From positions 6,704,511 to 6,768,510 of the forward strand of contig NC_134659.1 in the NCBI RefSeq assembly GCF_030463565.1: a stretch of DNA of 64,000 bases, written 5' to 3'. Origin of the DNA: Pelecanus crispus. Lineage: Eukaryota; Chordata; Aves; Pelecaniformes; Pelecanidae. Below are positions 26,432 through 37,100 of the stretch, in pieces (the stretch's first letter is position 1; each line of letters begins with the position of its first letter). The position numbers were made by a program, and so were the translations under genes. The notes under the pieces are model-generated. The model ran no database searches. It worked only from the letters and a program-made list of their open reading frames with translations, and was not told the DNA's origin.

Positions 26432-27075
26432 TGGGGTACCCGCGCTGCCCTGGGGGGGGTCCCCGCTGCTTGGGGGTGCGTGCGCCTCACTGCCATGGGG
26501 AGGGTCCCACGCTGCCCAGGGGGGCACGTGTTGCAGCGCCATGGGGAGGGTCCCACGCTGGCTGAGGGGTACATGCTCAGGGGGTCCCCACGCTGCCCAG
26601 GAGGGGGTCCCCACACTGCTTGGGGGTGCACGCAGCACCCTGCCCGGGGGGTCCCTGTGCTAGCTGGGGGGTGCATGCATGGAGGGTCCCACGCTGGCTG
26701 AGGGGTACATGCACAGGGGGTCCCCACGCTGCCTGGGGGTGCACGCAGCACCCTGCCCGGGGGGTCCCTGTACAGAGGGTCCCACGCTGGCTGAGGGTGG
26801 GGGTCCCACGCTGCCTGGGGGTGCACACAGCACACTGCCCGGGGGGTCCCTGTACAGAGGGTCCCACGCTGGCTGAGGGGTACATGCACAGGGGGTCCCC
26901 ACACTGCCTGGGGGTGCACTCAGCGCCCTGCCCGGGGGTCCCAGTGCTAGCCGGGGATGCATGCACGGTACTGCCCGGGGGGGTCCCCGCACTGCCTGGG
27001 GGTGCACGCACGGTTCTGCCCGGGGGGTCCCCGCGCTGCCCGGGGGTGCACGCACGGTTCTGCCCGGGGAGGGGT
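26432..27075. repeat. Irregular GC-rich minisatellite upstream of ATP2B4 promoter
   Basis: The array is built of related subunits of roughly 40 bp that mix CTGCCCGGGGGGTCCC, CACGCTGCCTGGGGGTGCA and CACGCTGGCTGAGGGGTACA. Higher-order blocks recur at about 80-115 bp (for example block starts near 26641, 26754 and 26836), and the last copies near 26970-27065 are the most regular. It yields long repetitive open frames on both strands that are not genes. Confidence 0.9.
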
Positions 27076-27079
27076 ACAG

Positions 27080-27321
27080 ACCTCTCCCGCTCCCTCCCGT
27101 CCCCCTTAAGCAGCCGACGGGGCGGGCCGCCACCTTAAGAGAGCCCCTCCCACAGCGGGCCGGTGCTAGCCCTCCTCGGCTCGGCTCGGCTCGGCGCGGG
27201 TTGCCATGACAAGCATTTTCTCCCGCTAGCTCCGGGACCGCTCCTCCGCCGCCGCCCCCCCCCCCCCCATGGCCAGCCGCGGGGGCTCCGCCGCCAGCCG
27301 GGCGCCGTGGGGGCCCCGCCG
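27080..27321 (+). promoter_or_regulatory. ATP2B4: CpG-island promoter and candidate non-coding exon 1 of ATP2B4
   Basis: A short CpG-dense block (about 27 CpGs by hand count between 27101 and 27321) contains a GC box, GGGGCGGGCC, at 27119-27128. It also has two CCTTAAG copies near 27104 and 27133 and a run of TCGGC repeats at 27176-27195. There is no TATA box. The block ends in a strong splice donor, CCGCCG|GTGAGTGCG, with GT at 27322-27323. Mammalian ATP2B4 begins with a non-coding exon far upstream of the ATG exon, and this is the best plus-strand candidate upstream of the coding exons. The transcription start cannot be fixed from sequence, and another first exon elsewhere in the window or further upstream is possible. 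Confidence 0.42.
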
Positions 27322-27865
27322 GTGAGTGCGTGGCGGGGGGGGGCGGGGGGTGTCCCGTGGGTGCTTCTCGGGGCTTTGGTTTTTCGGTGCTGGGCGTACG
27401 GGTGGGTGAAAGCACCGCGCTCACCCCAGCCCTTCCCAGTATGCAGCGCTGGGTGCACTGGGGTGCTGTACCCAGGTGCAGCAGGTGGGGGGGGGGGTGT
27501 CTTGGCGTGGCCCCCCCCACCCCCACCCCACGCCAGGGCTGCGCGGTCCCGCTGCAGCGCGGAGCCGGGTGGGTCCCCGGAGGTGGGCGGGATGGTGGGA
27601 TGCCCACGGGCCCTCTGCTTTTCTGCGTGGGGGTCTGCGAGGCGTGCAGCACCCCCCCCCCCCCCCCCGCTGCATGTGGGGTGGGTGAGAACCGGGTCGT
27701 ATCCTGCAACTTGTTGCCTGCCCTTGGGGGGGGGGGGGCTCCCGGTCGCGCGTGTTCTTGAGGGGCAGCGTGTGGTGGCACTGCGGGGGGGCCGGTGCCG
27801 CCATCCATCCCAGGCCACGCTGCAGCTTGGCACCGGTGCCGGAGGGAAGGGCAGAGGCAGCGCAA

Positions 27866-27887
27866 GGGGGGGGGGGGGGGGGGGGGG
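27866..27887. repeat. Poly(G) run, 22 bases
   Basis: Uninterrupted G homopolymer within the GC-rich start of candidate intron 1. Shorter C-runs lie at 27256-27268 and around 27652-27668. Confidence 0.97.
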
Positions 27888-30800
27888 AGCGCTTTGCGGC
27901 AGCCCAAGGACAGAGCGGGGAAGGTGCTGCGTGGGTGGCTTTCCCCACCCGTGGGGCAGGAGGGGTGCTGCTCCCTGCCTGCAGCCGGCCGAGGCGCGTC
28001 TGGAGCGGGGTAACCCGGGGGGGTGCGTGGGGCCGGAGCCGGGGCGGGCTGGAGGGTGGCATCGCCCAGCGCTGGGGGGGCTACCTGGGGTTGCCCACGC
28101 CACGGCCAGGCACGGCCCCCTCCCGCCTGCACCAGCCCAGCTGGTCAAATCCACAGCAGAAAACAAGAGGAATGGGGAGGGGGGGGTGTGGAAAAAAAAA
28201 AAAAAAAAAGGAAAAAAACCGAAGAAAAGCAGGGAGGCTCTGGCCCACATGGCCAGCGGGCTGGAGCCTCTTCCGCCTCCTGCCTCCAGCGCTCCCTGCA
28301 TCCCAGCCCCGCTCCGGAGCCTCCCAGCGCCCGCTGCCCGGCCGGGCCCCAGGGGCAGGGGCCGGGGTCGGGGTCCTGCCCTCCGTGGGCTCCGCGGCCC
28401 CCGCCGTGGGGCGGGCGTGGAGCCGGGTGGTCCCTCCCCGCCTGGCCGGAGGCGAGCGGAGATCTTGAGAGGGGAGGGAGCGGAGGAGGGACAATAGGTT
28501 ATTGTGCTCTTATCTCTGGAGACCTGCGCTTGGGTGGGGGTTTGGGTTGCAAAGCTCAAACCAGTGCAGCCTGTTTCTGCCCGTGGGCTGGCAGCCGTGG
28601 ACGGGCAGCCCGGCTGGGACCCGGGGGCGGCGTGGGGCGGAGGTGAGTGCTCGGGGCTACCCGTGGGGTGCCCGCAGCTGTCCGGGGGGCTGGGGGGCAC
28701 CCTTTGCTCGCCCACCCAAGCGGGCGCCATGCTTCTGCTGTTGGCTGCTCCAGCAGGCAGGGTTTGTGCCGGCTGCCTGGCTCCAGACAGTGCCCTCAAT
28801 CTTTCGCTTCCTTGAGCGCTGAAACACACCTAAATTATTTAATCATGAGCGAGAGAAGCTGACGCCCCCGCGCTCTGCCAGCCCCACCCCGCAGAGGCGT
28901 GGGGTTCCCTTCCCGGCTCCGTGTCCCGCGGGCTGCCCCCTCGGGAAATCCCACCCGTGCCCTCGGGACGGCGTGGGCTGGGTGCTGGGGTCGGGGGTGG
29001 CTGCAGGTGCCCCCCGGCCCTGGGTAGCGGAGGGCTCTCCCGAGCTGAATGGAGGGACCTGGGTGGCCTTGGAGGCCTCCCAAAAGCTACGCGCCCTTTG
29101 ATCCCCCCAAGCGCGTGTGGAGCGGTTGACTCGGGGCCGTGGGTTTTTGCCCTGTGCCAAGGCAGGCGCTGCACCGGCGCGATGGAGGCGGCGGTGCTGG
29201 GACCGGGGTACGGAGCCAGCGGAGCCGGGAAGCGCCCGGGGCAGCGAGGCAGAGCTTCCCCATCCCAACCGTGTCCCCACGCCTCTGGAGCTCAGCCCCT
29301 CGGGGTGCAGGCTCCGTCCCCGTCCCACCCTCGCCGGCGGTGGGGCCGTGGGTGCTGCCCTGGGAGCGGCCTCGTGCGAGGAGACGCGCAGGGACCTCTG
29401 CAAAGCCTTGGCTGCTTCCCCGCAGGAAAGGAGCTGGCTGGCGCTGGGGAGGCGGTGCAAGCGCTGCAAGGTAGAGGCTTGAGAGGGCGAAGGGTGTTGT
29501 TGGATGGTGGGGTTGGGTTTTTTTCGGTTGAGATGTTGACAGAGGGAATTCCCTGCGCCGGCTCGTGTGCCGTGGGTCTGGCTCTCGCGGCGCTCTGCGT
29601 GCGGAGGATCTCTTGCCATTAGCGTGCGCGGCTGTCGGCTGGAGCGTCACCAAACCTGGCGCCCGAGGAGCCGGGACCTGCCGTGCCGGAGACCCCCAGG
29701 GCAGCCCCACGCAGAGGCCGGGGCAGGGCAGGGTGAGCCGTAGGGTGACACAGGTCCTTGGGCAGGGTGAGTAAGAGCAGGGAGGGACTGCTGCTCCTCT
29801 CCGCTATTGTTTTGCAGTAGAAAGCGCCGGGGTGGAGCTGTGCCTGGAGTTCCCCCTCTTCCCCAAGGCCTTGCCTGACTGCCTGCGCTGGGAGATGAGC
29901 CTGCTCCTTCCCTGCCTGCACCTCGCAGGGGCTGCGGGTTCCCTGCATGCTCCCTGCTCCTCTCTTGGGGGTGTTTTTCCCCCCCCTATTTCTTTATTTC
30001 TGCCCCCCCAACTAGGCCACGAGCAGAGTTTGCCTGCAGTGGTGGCACACGCCTGTTGCAGCAGCACTGGAAGGAGCCCACGGGGTCTGGGGGGACGTGA
30101 GGAGCCCGGCGCTGAGCAGCTCTGCAGCAGGGACCCGCTGCCGATGCCTCTGCTGCTGCTCCCCGTATCCGCTGCTCCCCGCGCCAGGGCCCTTCGGCCG
30201 CTGCTTCGGCTTCCTCCTCGCCTGGGGCCCCTCCCTGCCGGGGAAGGCTGCGCCGCGCTTGGCAAATCACTGCTGCTCTCTGGGAGCCGGAGGAAAACCT
30301 GGGTTAACCCCCGCGGTGAGCCGTGGGGTGGGGACCCCCGCTCTGCTCCGGGTGCAGCTGCGCCACAGATGCACTCGCTGCGGTAGGGACCAGGCTTGGG
30401 GAGCGGGAGCCCGGGGAGGGATGTGACTCGGTGTGACCATGGCAATGGGATGCAGATCCTTGGATGGGGGGGAAGGGGTGGCTGCTGCAGTGCAAAGAGG
30501 TGCCACCTCCTTGGTGTTCCCCAACTCCTCCGTGTCTCGCTGGGGACTTCTGGGAGCGGATCCAGGCAGGGTGAGGGATGCTGGCCGATGCCTGCTGGCT
30601 GCCTGGAGCCCTCCTGGTAGGGATGGATGGAGGCAGCGATGTTGTTTCTATCGAACAGGTAGCGATCCGGTGCAACAGAGGAGGAAATAAATCGGGCTGG
30701 GTGAGCTGGGAATTTTAACCCATCCCTTGTGCAGTGCCCAGGAGGGAATAAGGACCCGTCCCGTGGTGCTGGTGATGGAGATGCTCCTGGGGGAAGTGGC

Positions 30801-31094
30801 TTTGATGGGGAGAGCGTGGTCCGCCTCTCCCCAGCCTCCTTCCTCTCAAAACTGGTGCGTGCAAAGGCCTCCTGCAATGAGCAGTGACCGGCTGGAGCAG
30901 GGGGACAGGCGGGTGGCAGCACCCTGCCCCTCTCTGCCCAGCGGTGGCCGGCCCAGAGCTCCCCGCTGGGTTTCCCGGTGACACTGGGACAGGGCCCGTG
31001 TTTTGGGGTGCGGGTCCAGCCTTGGGGTCCCTCGGTGCAGCCGGCCGTGGGAGCCGCGCTCCCTGCCACCTCCTGCCAGCGCTTGCTGAGGCCC

Positions 31095-31132
31095 AACTAA
31101 TGAAACATCTGACTTTGATGTTTTAATTAGTT
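31095..31132. repeat. Imperfect inverted repeat with TAAT cores
   Basis: AACTAATGAAACATC (31095-31109) is followed after 7 nt by GATGTTTTAATTAGTT (31117-31132). The arms pair along their length apart from one extra base and a mismatch. It sits in an AT-rich pocket (to about 31205) within GC-rich DNA. Confidence 0.8.
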
Positions 31133-34100
31133 GCTTTTGGCTTTAATGCAGAGGGATAATAGAGTTTCCATGGACTTATAAAACCTGCCCCTCTATTTGT
31201 TCATTAGAAAAGGGAAAGGGGGGGGAAGCAAGCTCACCCTGCATAGAGAAAGGAAGAAAGCAAATGCTTGAGACATGCGGAGCGCATGACAACCCGCTGG
31301 TGTGTCACCCACCTGGATGGTGACTCTTTAAAAGCACTAATTAAGTAACTTAGATCCTCGGAGAGCTCTCTGTGAGTAACAGATGAGTTTGGTGTCCTCC
31401 TGCATTTGTGAGCTTCTGGGAGGGGTCTCGGATTTAAACGCGGGAAGCTGATGCACAGTGACGTGCCCCTGGGGGGGGTCAGGAATCCAGGCTGTGGGAG
31501 TCCTGGCCAGGAGCATCCCTCTGCCCGCACCCCCTCGGCCGCAGAGCGAGGGGCTGGCCCCGCTCTCGCAAGCGTGGACGGGCCACCGCTGCCCTGGCAG
31601 ATGGAGAGGGACGTGGGGACCCTGGCGCGGGCGTGAGGCGGGATGCCGGGGGCTCCTGGGCTGGCTCCTTGGGACGTCTGTGCTTCTGCATCGTGGCATG
31701 CAGTCCTAAACGCCGTGCGGAGCGGGAGGGGCCGGGCTGGGGAGGGGGCACCGCGCAGCGGTGACACCGGCCCTGCGTACGGTGCTCCGCCAAAATCCTG
31801 CGGCTAATTCGCTTGGAAGCGAGGGAAGGGGCATGAGGAGGATCATCCCGTCGGGCAGCGCCAAGGGCTGGCTCAGGAGAGCTCCCCGTCTCGGCGAGCC
31901 CTTCGCTCCCCGCAGCACGGGGGTCTGTGGCGAGCCCCTGGGGACACGCCGGTCCCCTCATGCAGGGGGTCCCCTGCACCCCCCGCCCATCGCGGGCACC
32001 CGAGCTGGGGCGCGGCGGGTCCCCAGCGTGGGGACTCCTCGCCAGGGTGGCAGAAGCCAAGTCGAAGGTTTGGCCAGTTGTCCGTGGTTTATGCTGACGG
32101 GGAAACTTTTGCTTCTACGCTTCCATGGCAGGGATGAGTCGGCAGCTGGGCTGAGCCGAGGTGCCGACAGCCAAAGGAGCCGAGCGCCGCTGCGGGTGCC
32201 GGGGGCAAGTCTCCATCCCTCCTTTTTTTATTTTATGTGCTATCCCTGTATTTTCCCCCTGCTAAAGCAGCCGGGGTCTGCGCGGACCAGCGAGCTGCTG
32301 GTGTGCCTGGGCAGAGTGCAGCGCGTAGGAGTCCCTACCCGGAAGAGTTTGTCCGGCGACGGGGAGGGAGGAATCCGATCCCTCCTTTTCCCAGACTGGG
32401 ATCCCAGCGTGCTTGGCTTCCCGTGGCCCCGGACGGCTCCCCGCTCCCGAGCCCCCTGCGTGGGTCTGGCCTCCTGCTCCGTCCTGGCTGGCAGGGGAGG
32501 GCTCTGCGCTGCCGATCCCGCGACTCCTCCACCGCCGCCGCTGCTGACATCTCCTCTTTGTCTCAGGCACAGAAAGGTCAGCCCTGCCTAACTCGCCGCG
32601 GTCCGTTAAGGAGCTGTAAATAAGCCGGATCCGTCTGCTGCGGGGCCATGGCAGCCGCCAGCTCCTGGGCTGATCCCAGCATCCTCCTCCCTGGGCAGAG
32701 GAAGGATTCGTGCCGGGGGAGGGATCGGGCTGGGCAGCGATGCCAGCCGGGGGCCGAATCCAGCGCTGCAGAGCCGGGGGGGCGGAGGGCAGGGCTGAGG
32801 CCCGAGGCACTCGCTTCAGCAGTGGCAGCAAGTAAAAGCAGCGTGCCCCGTGCCAAGGGCGAGAGCCGGCGGGGCTGCTCGCGGGCTCCTGCCTTCCCCA
32901 GGCTAAAAATAAGCTGCTGGCCCTCGCAGTGCTGCCTCTGCTCCTGCCGGGGGGGCCGGGGGTGGGCAGGGGGCGAAGCCGGGCCGGGGGGGACCGCAGG
33001 GGACCCCGGGGGAGCTCAGCCCCACGCTGCGGTCGCAGGGCCCGCCTGGGGCTTGGCGTGACCTTTGCTCTTTGAGCATCAGATCCAGCGATCAGAGTTT
33101 CAGGTCCGGGCTCAGATTTCGGGCGGAAGGTGTCTGATTTTCAACCCGGTTTCCCAAGATGCTAATTAAGGACCCCGCTGCAGCAGCGAGAGCTTTACTG
33201 TCCCTTCTCTACCCCTCGCTTGCCCAGGAGGTGCCGATCGCCCTGGCCAGCCCCGGGCTTGCCCTCAGCTTTTCTTGCCCTTTGTTCCTGCTTGGAAACA
33301 CTGATGCTTTGTCTCGCTCTGCTTCAGCCCTCCCAGAGGCTTAGTGGCACGGCGTCGCCATGCTCTGGCTCTTGAGCTCTCTTCCCACCTTCTCACCAGC
33401 TACTTAAAAGTAACCCCAGGTTGCTCGAGCGCTCGGCTGCTCCAGGCAGATCTCAGGTTGCACGGATGCTTTTTAACTGGTGGTGGGAAAACCGCTCTCT
33501 TGCTCGTGCCGTCTCGCAGGCTGTCACCGCTGCAGGCAGCCAAGGGACGCGAGGGCGAGCGAGATGATGGCTCGGACCTCGAGCATCTTCCCCTCTTATC
33601 TCCGCTCTGCAGGGGCTGAAGCCCCCACCTTATCGTTGGCTCTGCCGGCTGTAGCCGGGCTGTGCCCCAGGGGAGGAGAATGGCTCCGGGCAGGATCTGC
33701 TGGCCGTGAAATTCAGGGCAGGGTGTCTCCTTTGCTAAGCGAGGCTCCCAGATCAGCGTGGCACCCGTACAGCCTGCCCGCCGGTCCCACGCGCCGGGAG
33801 AGCCGCCTTGGCGCCGGCTGCGTGCGGAACCGTGCCGTGACATATCGCTGCAGCTGGCAGCCAGCAGCGCGCCGTGCCGAGCTGCCCCGGGGTTCCCAGC
33901 CCGGTGCCGCCCGCTCCAGAGGGGTTTTTTTGCTGGCGCTGGGCTCTCCGGTGGGCACGTGGCTGTGCCGGGAGCACGGATCCGGCATGGCCTCTGTGAT
34001 GGAGACAGCCTGGGGGTGACCCAGGCTGGGAGGGAGCTCGTGCTCCAGTGTGAACCCGAGTTAAATATTATTCCTTCCTCCGGAGCAGGGAGGCTGGCGC

Positions 34101-37100
34101 AAGGAGGGGGATTGCAGGGAAACGAGGGCAGGCTGGATTTGTGGCTCGGCGATGCCGGCAGTCGGTAAAGCCAGGCTGGCGACGGAGGAGCCCCGAGCTG
34201 CTGGTGCGATGGGCTGCTAGGCTGCAGCATGGCTTGAATTGTTCCTCGCGAGGGTCGCATCGCTTGCGGCAGCCCCGCTGCTACAGAACGGGAGGAAAGC
34301 TGTAATAACAACCCGCCTCTACGCATTACTCAGTGCAGGGGCTTTATCCCGTGTGCGGGCAAGAGCTGGCAGAGAGGCCTGACTGCGTTTGCCTGGGGAC
34401 GCTGGGGGAAGCGGGGGTGAATCAGCCGCAGGGAGCCGGGACCAGAAACTTGGCTTGGCTGCGGAAAAGCTGAAAGCGTGGCCGATCTTTCCTGGGTGTC
34501 CTGGTGCAGACGTGGCTGTGAGTCACCGCATCCTGCTTGGGAAAGTGCAGGGACCCAAAACTTTCATCGGAGCAGCTGTGCGGGGCGCTGGTGGCCCCCG
34601 GGGATGGGTCCCGGTGGGTCCCGCTGTGCCCACCCCGTTCCCCTGCGGAAGCAGGGCTGTGCTGGTCGCCCAGGGACGCATCTGTGGGGCCGGGGGGGTC
34701 CCCCCTCACAGCCAGAAACTCCCGTGTCCCAGCTCGAGCTACGAAAGTGTGAAGCTCCGCAGCCTGCATTTTCCAGTGTGACTAGTGCCGGCTATTTTTA
34801 GTTGTCCAAATTAAGCTTGCCTAAATGATGTCTTTTGAGGTTTTTTTGAGGGAGGAGGCCTGAAGTGGTGTTATTTCCCAAGTGACGAATTGCTCTTAAA
34901 TCTGACCCCAAATGGACTGTTTAAAAATGAAGGGAAGGACCAAACCAGCTGACTCGGTTCGGGCAGCGTTTCCTCCCTGGGGAGCTGCAGTGCACCTGGG
35001 GGTGTTTCCCAAGTGAGCAGGAGATCTCCTGCGGGAAGGAGAAAGCAAGCAGCCAAGACCTGCTCACCTCCCCATGGGGGGGAAAAAAAAAAAAGAAAAA
35101 CCCAAACCAGCTGTATAATCTCATCCTGCTACCTGCTTCGGCATCCCCGGGGATACGCTGCGCCCCCGGGAGCTGGCCTTGCAAATGCCTGTCTGCTCCG
35201 CGGAGTATTAAATCCGCGGGCTGCTCTTCCCAGGGCAGCTTGAATTACTCGGCGTGTGCTGGGTGCCAAATGCGGCTGAGCGCGGCTCCCGGAGGAGACG
35301 GCTGCTTTGCCGGCTGGGGGAGGAGGCTGGAGCCGTGGGTCGGGGTGCTGAGATGTTGCTCTGTAGGTGCTTGTTTTGGGGGAGGCTCGTCCGGGGGTGA
35401 TGGAGAGGTGGCTGCTCTGGTACCCAGCACGTGCTCAAGGGCTGGGTGCAGCCGGTCCCCTGGGTGCAGCCGTGGGCCTGGCACTGGTGAGCCAAAATCC
35501 TTCTGCACCGTGCTCCGGCTCCACGTCCGCTGCTGAATTCTGTTGTGCTAACTCCTGACCTGCTGCCTTTCATCTCTTTCCATTCGTTGTTTCCCTTCTT
35601 GGCGTTGTTTTCCCACTCTTTCCGTCTCTCCCCATCCGCGCCTGTCATCTGCGGATGCGTTCATCTTCTGTGCGCCTGGTCTCGCCTCGCTGGGCACCAG
35701 CTCGGGCATCCCGCACCGCCTTTTCCCGGGGCTCGGTGCAGGAATGGCCCCTCTTCCTCCTTTTCTTCCCTCCCCTCCCCTGCAGCATCTGGGTGTTTCT
35801 CTGCAGGGCAGCAGCCGGGGGATCCTCTCGCTCCTGCAGTTGAACGTGAAATGCATCAAATCCTTGCAAGATGTTGCAGATCGCGCTTCTGCAGCACGGG
35901 GGGGACTGGTGCTGCGCGCAGGTGTCCTCCGCTCTCTGCGGGCAGATGCAGCCTGGAGCGAGGAGGCTGGAGGTGTTTCCTGCCCTGCCTGGCACTTCCA
36001 TTCAGGGGACTGTCCTTTTTCCCTTTGGAAAGGACAATGAGGGATCCTCCCTTCCTCCTCCCGCTCCCCCGGACGCAGCTGCCTGCGGAGACCGGCCTCG
36101 CTGTTTTTCAGCCCCTGAGACCTCGCTGTGCTCCGTCCCTGCTTGAGGTGATCGGGTTGGGCAGAGCATCGCCAAGAAGGGACCCAGAAAAGCAGGCAGA
36201 GAGGGGATGAGCTTCCCTGAGTGTCATCTTCCTCACCCCGGGACCCTGTCTGGGTGGGTCCTCGAGGGGCTGCATGGGAGCAGGGTGCTCCCCGGGCAGA
36301 ACAAGCCCAGGCGGTGCTGAGGGACCCTGAACGGTGCTGGGGGACCCCAAACCGAGCCGGCTCCCCTGGCAGGGAGACTTGCTTTTTGCATTCCCACTGT
36401 CCTTGTTATGCAGAGAGCAAAACCACCTGCCCTGACCCTGCCTGGGGTCAGAGGACGGTGCAAAAGGCCGATGGAGAGGATGGTGAAGGACCCCGCTACT
36501 GCGGGCAGCTGCCCCCGTGTGCATGGGGCAGCCGGGAGAACGTGGGGGCAGGGAAGAGGAGCCAGAGCTTTGGGAGTGGAGGGGATTACAGCATGCCGAG
36601 CGATCCGGGGTAGGATGCCTGGGGCAGCAGGAGGAGGAATCCTGTCCACGCAAAACCCCCGGCGCTGGGTGGGTTTTGCATTTTCCCGGCTGGGTGGCGA
36701 GCAGGCTCACGGCGGGCAGCGCGTTCCCCGGGCACCGGCCAGCCCATCTGCCTCCCGTGCCCCGGTACCAGCCCGGCGCTGGGCTCGGCTGTCGCTGCGG
36801 GGCTGCCGGGAGCCGGGTCGCGATGCCAGCCGCTCGCTTTATTCCCCGCAGCGTGCCTTGCTCGCTCTGCCTGCCTGCTGCGCTGCTTACTGCCAACGAA
36901 ACGCCCCTAACACCCAGATTGCGGCAGTAATCTCTGCCCTATCGCTGCTAAAGCTGCTATTATCCCCAGATTAGCGCCGGTGCTTAGATACCCACCTGTA
37001 TAAGTGCCGGTGACGGGCAGGGGCTGTTATAAAGCCTCCCACAGCTCCTGCACCTCCAGGTCCAGCCAGTACAAAGTGGCTGGTGTCCGGCCGTCACCTC

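Noticed and set aside
26660..28829. Very long open frames (564 and 490 codons minus, 444 codons plus) across the minisatellite and CpG region
   Set aside because: They overlap on both strands, consist of Pro/Gly/Arg-rich low-complexity sequence from tandem repeats and homopolymers, and match no family. GC richness removes stop codons.
29804..31096. 430-codon minus-strand open frame
   Set aside because: Biased Pro/Ser/Arg/Gly composition, no domain, competing frames on the other strand and no splice or start context.
23057..34801. MEF2-type motifs at 23057 (CTATATTTAG), 32903 (CTAAAAATAA) and 34792 (CTATTTTTAG)
   Set aside because: The consensus is expected about four times in 64 kb by chance, so three hits carry no weight without conservation.
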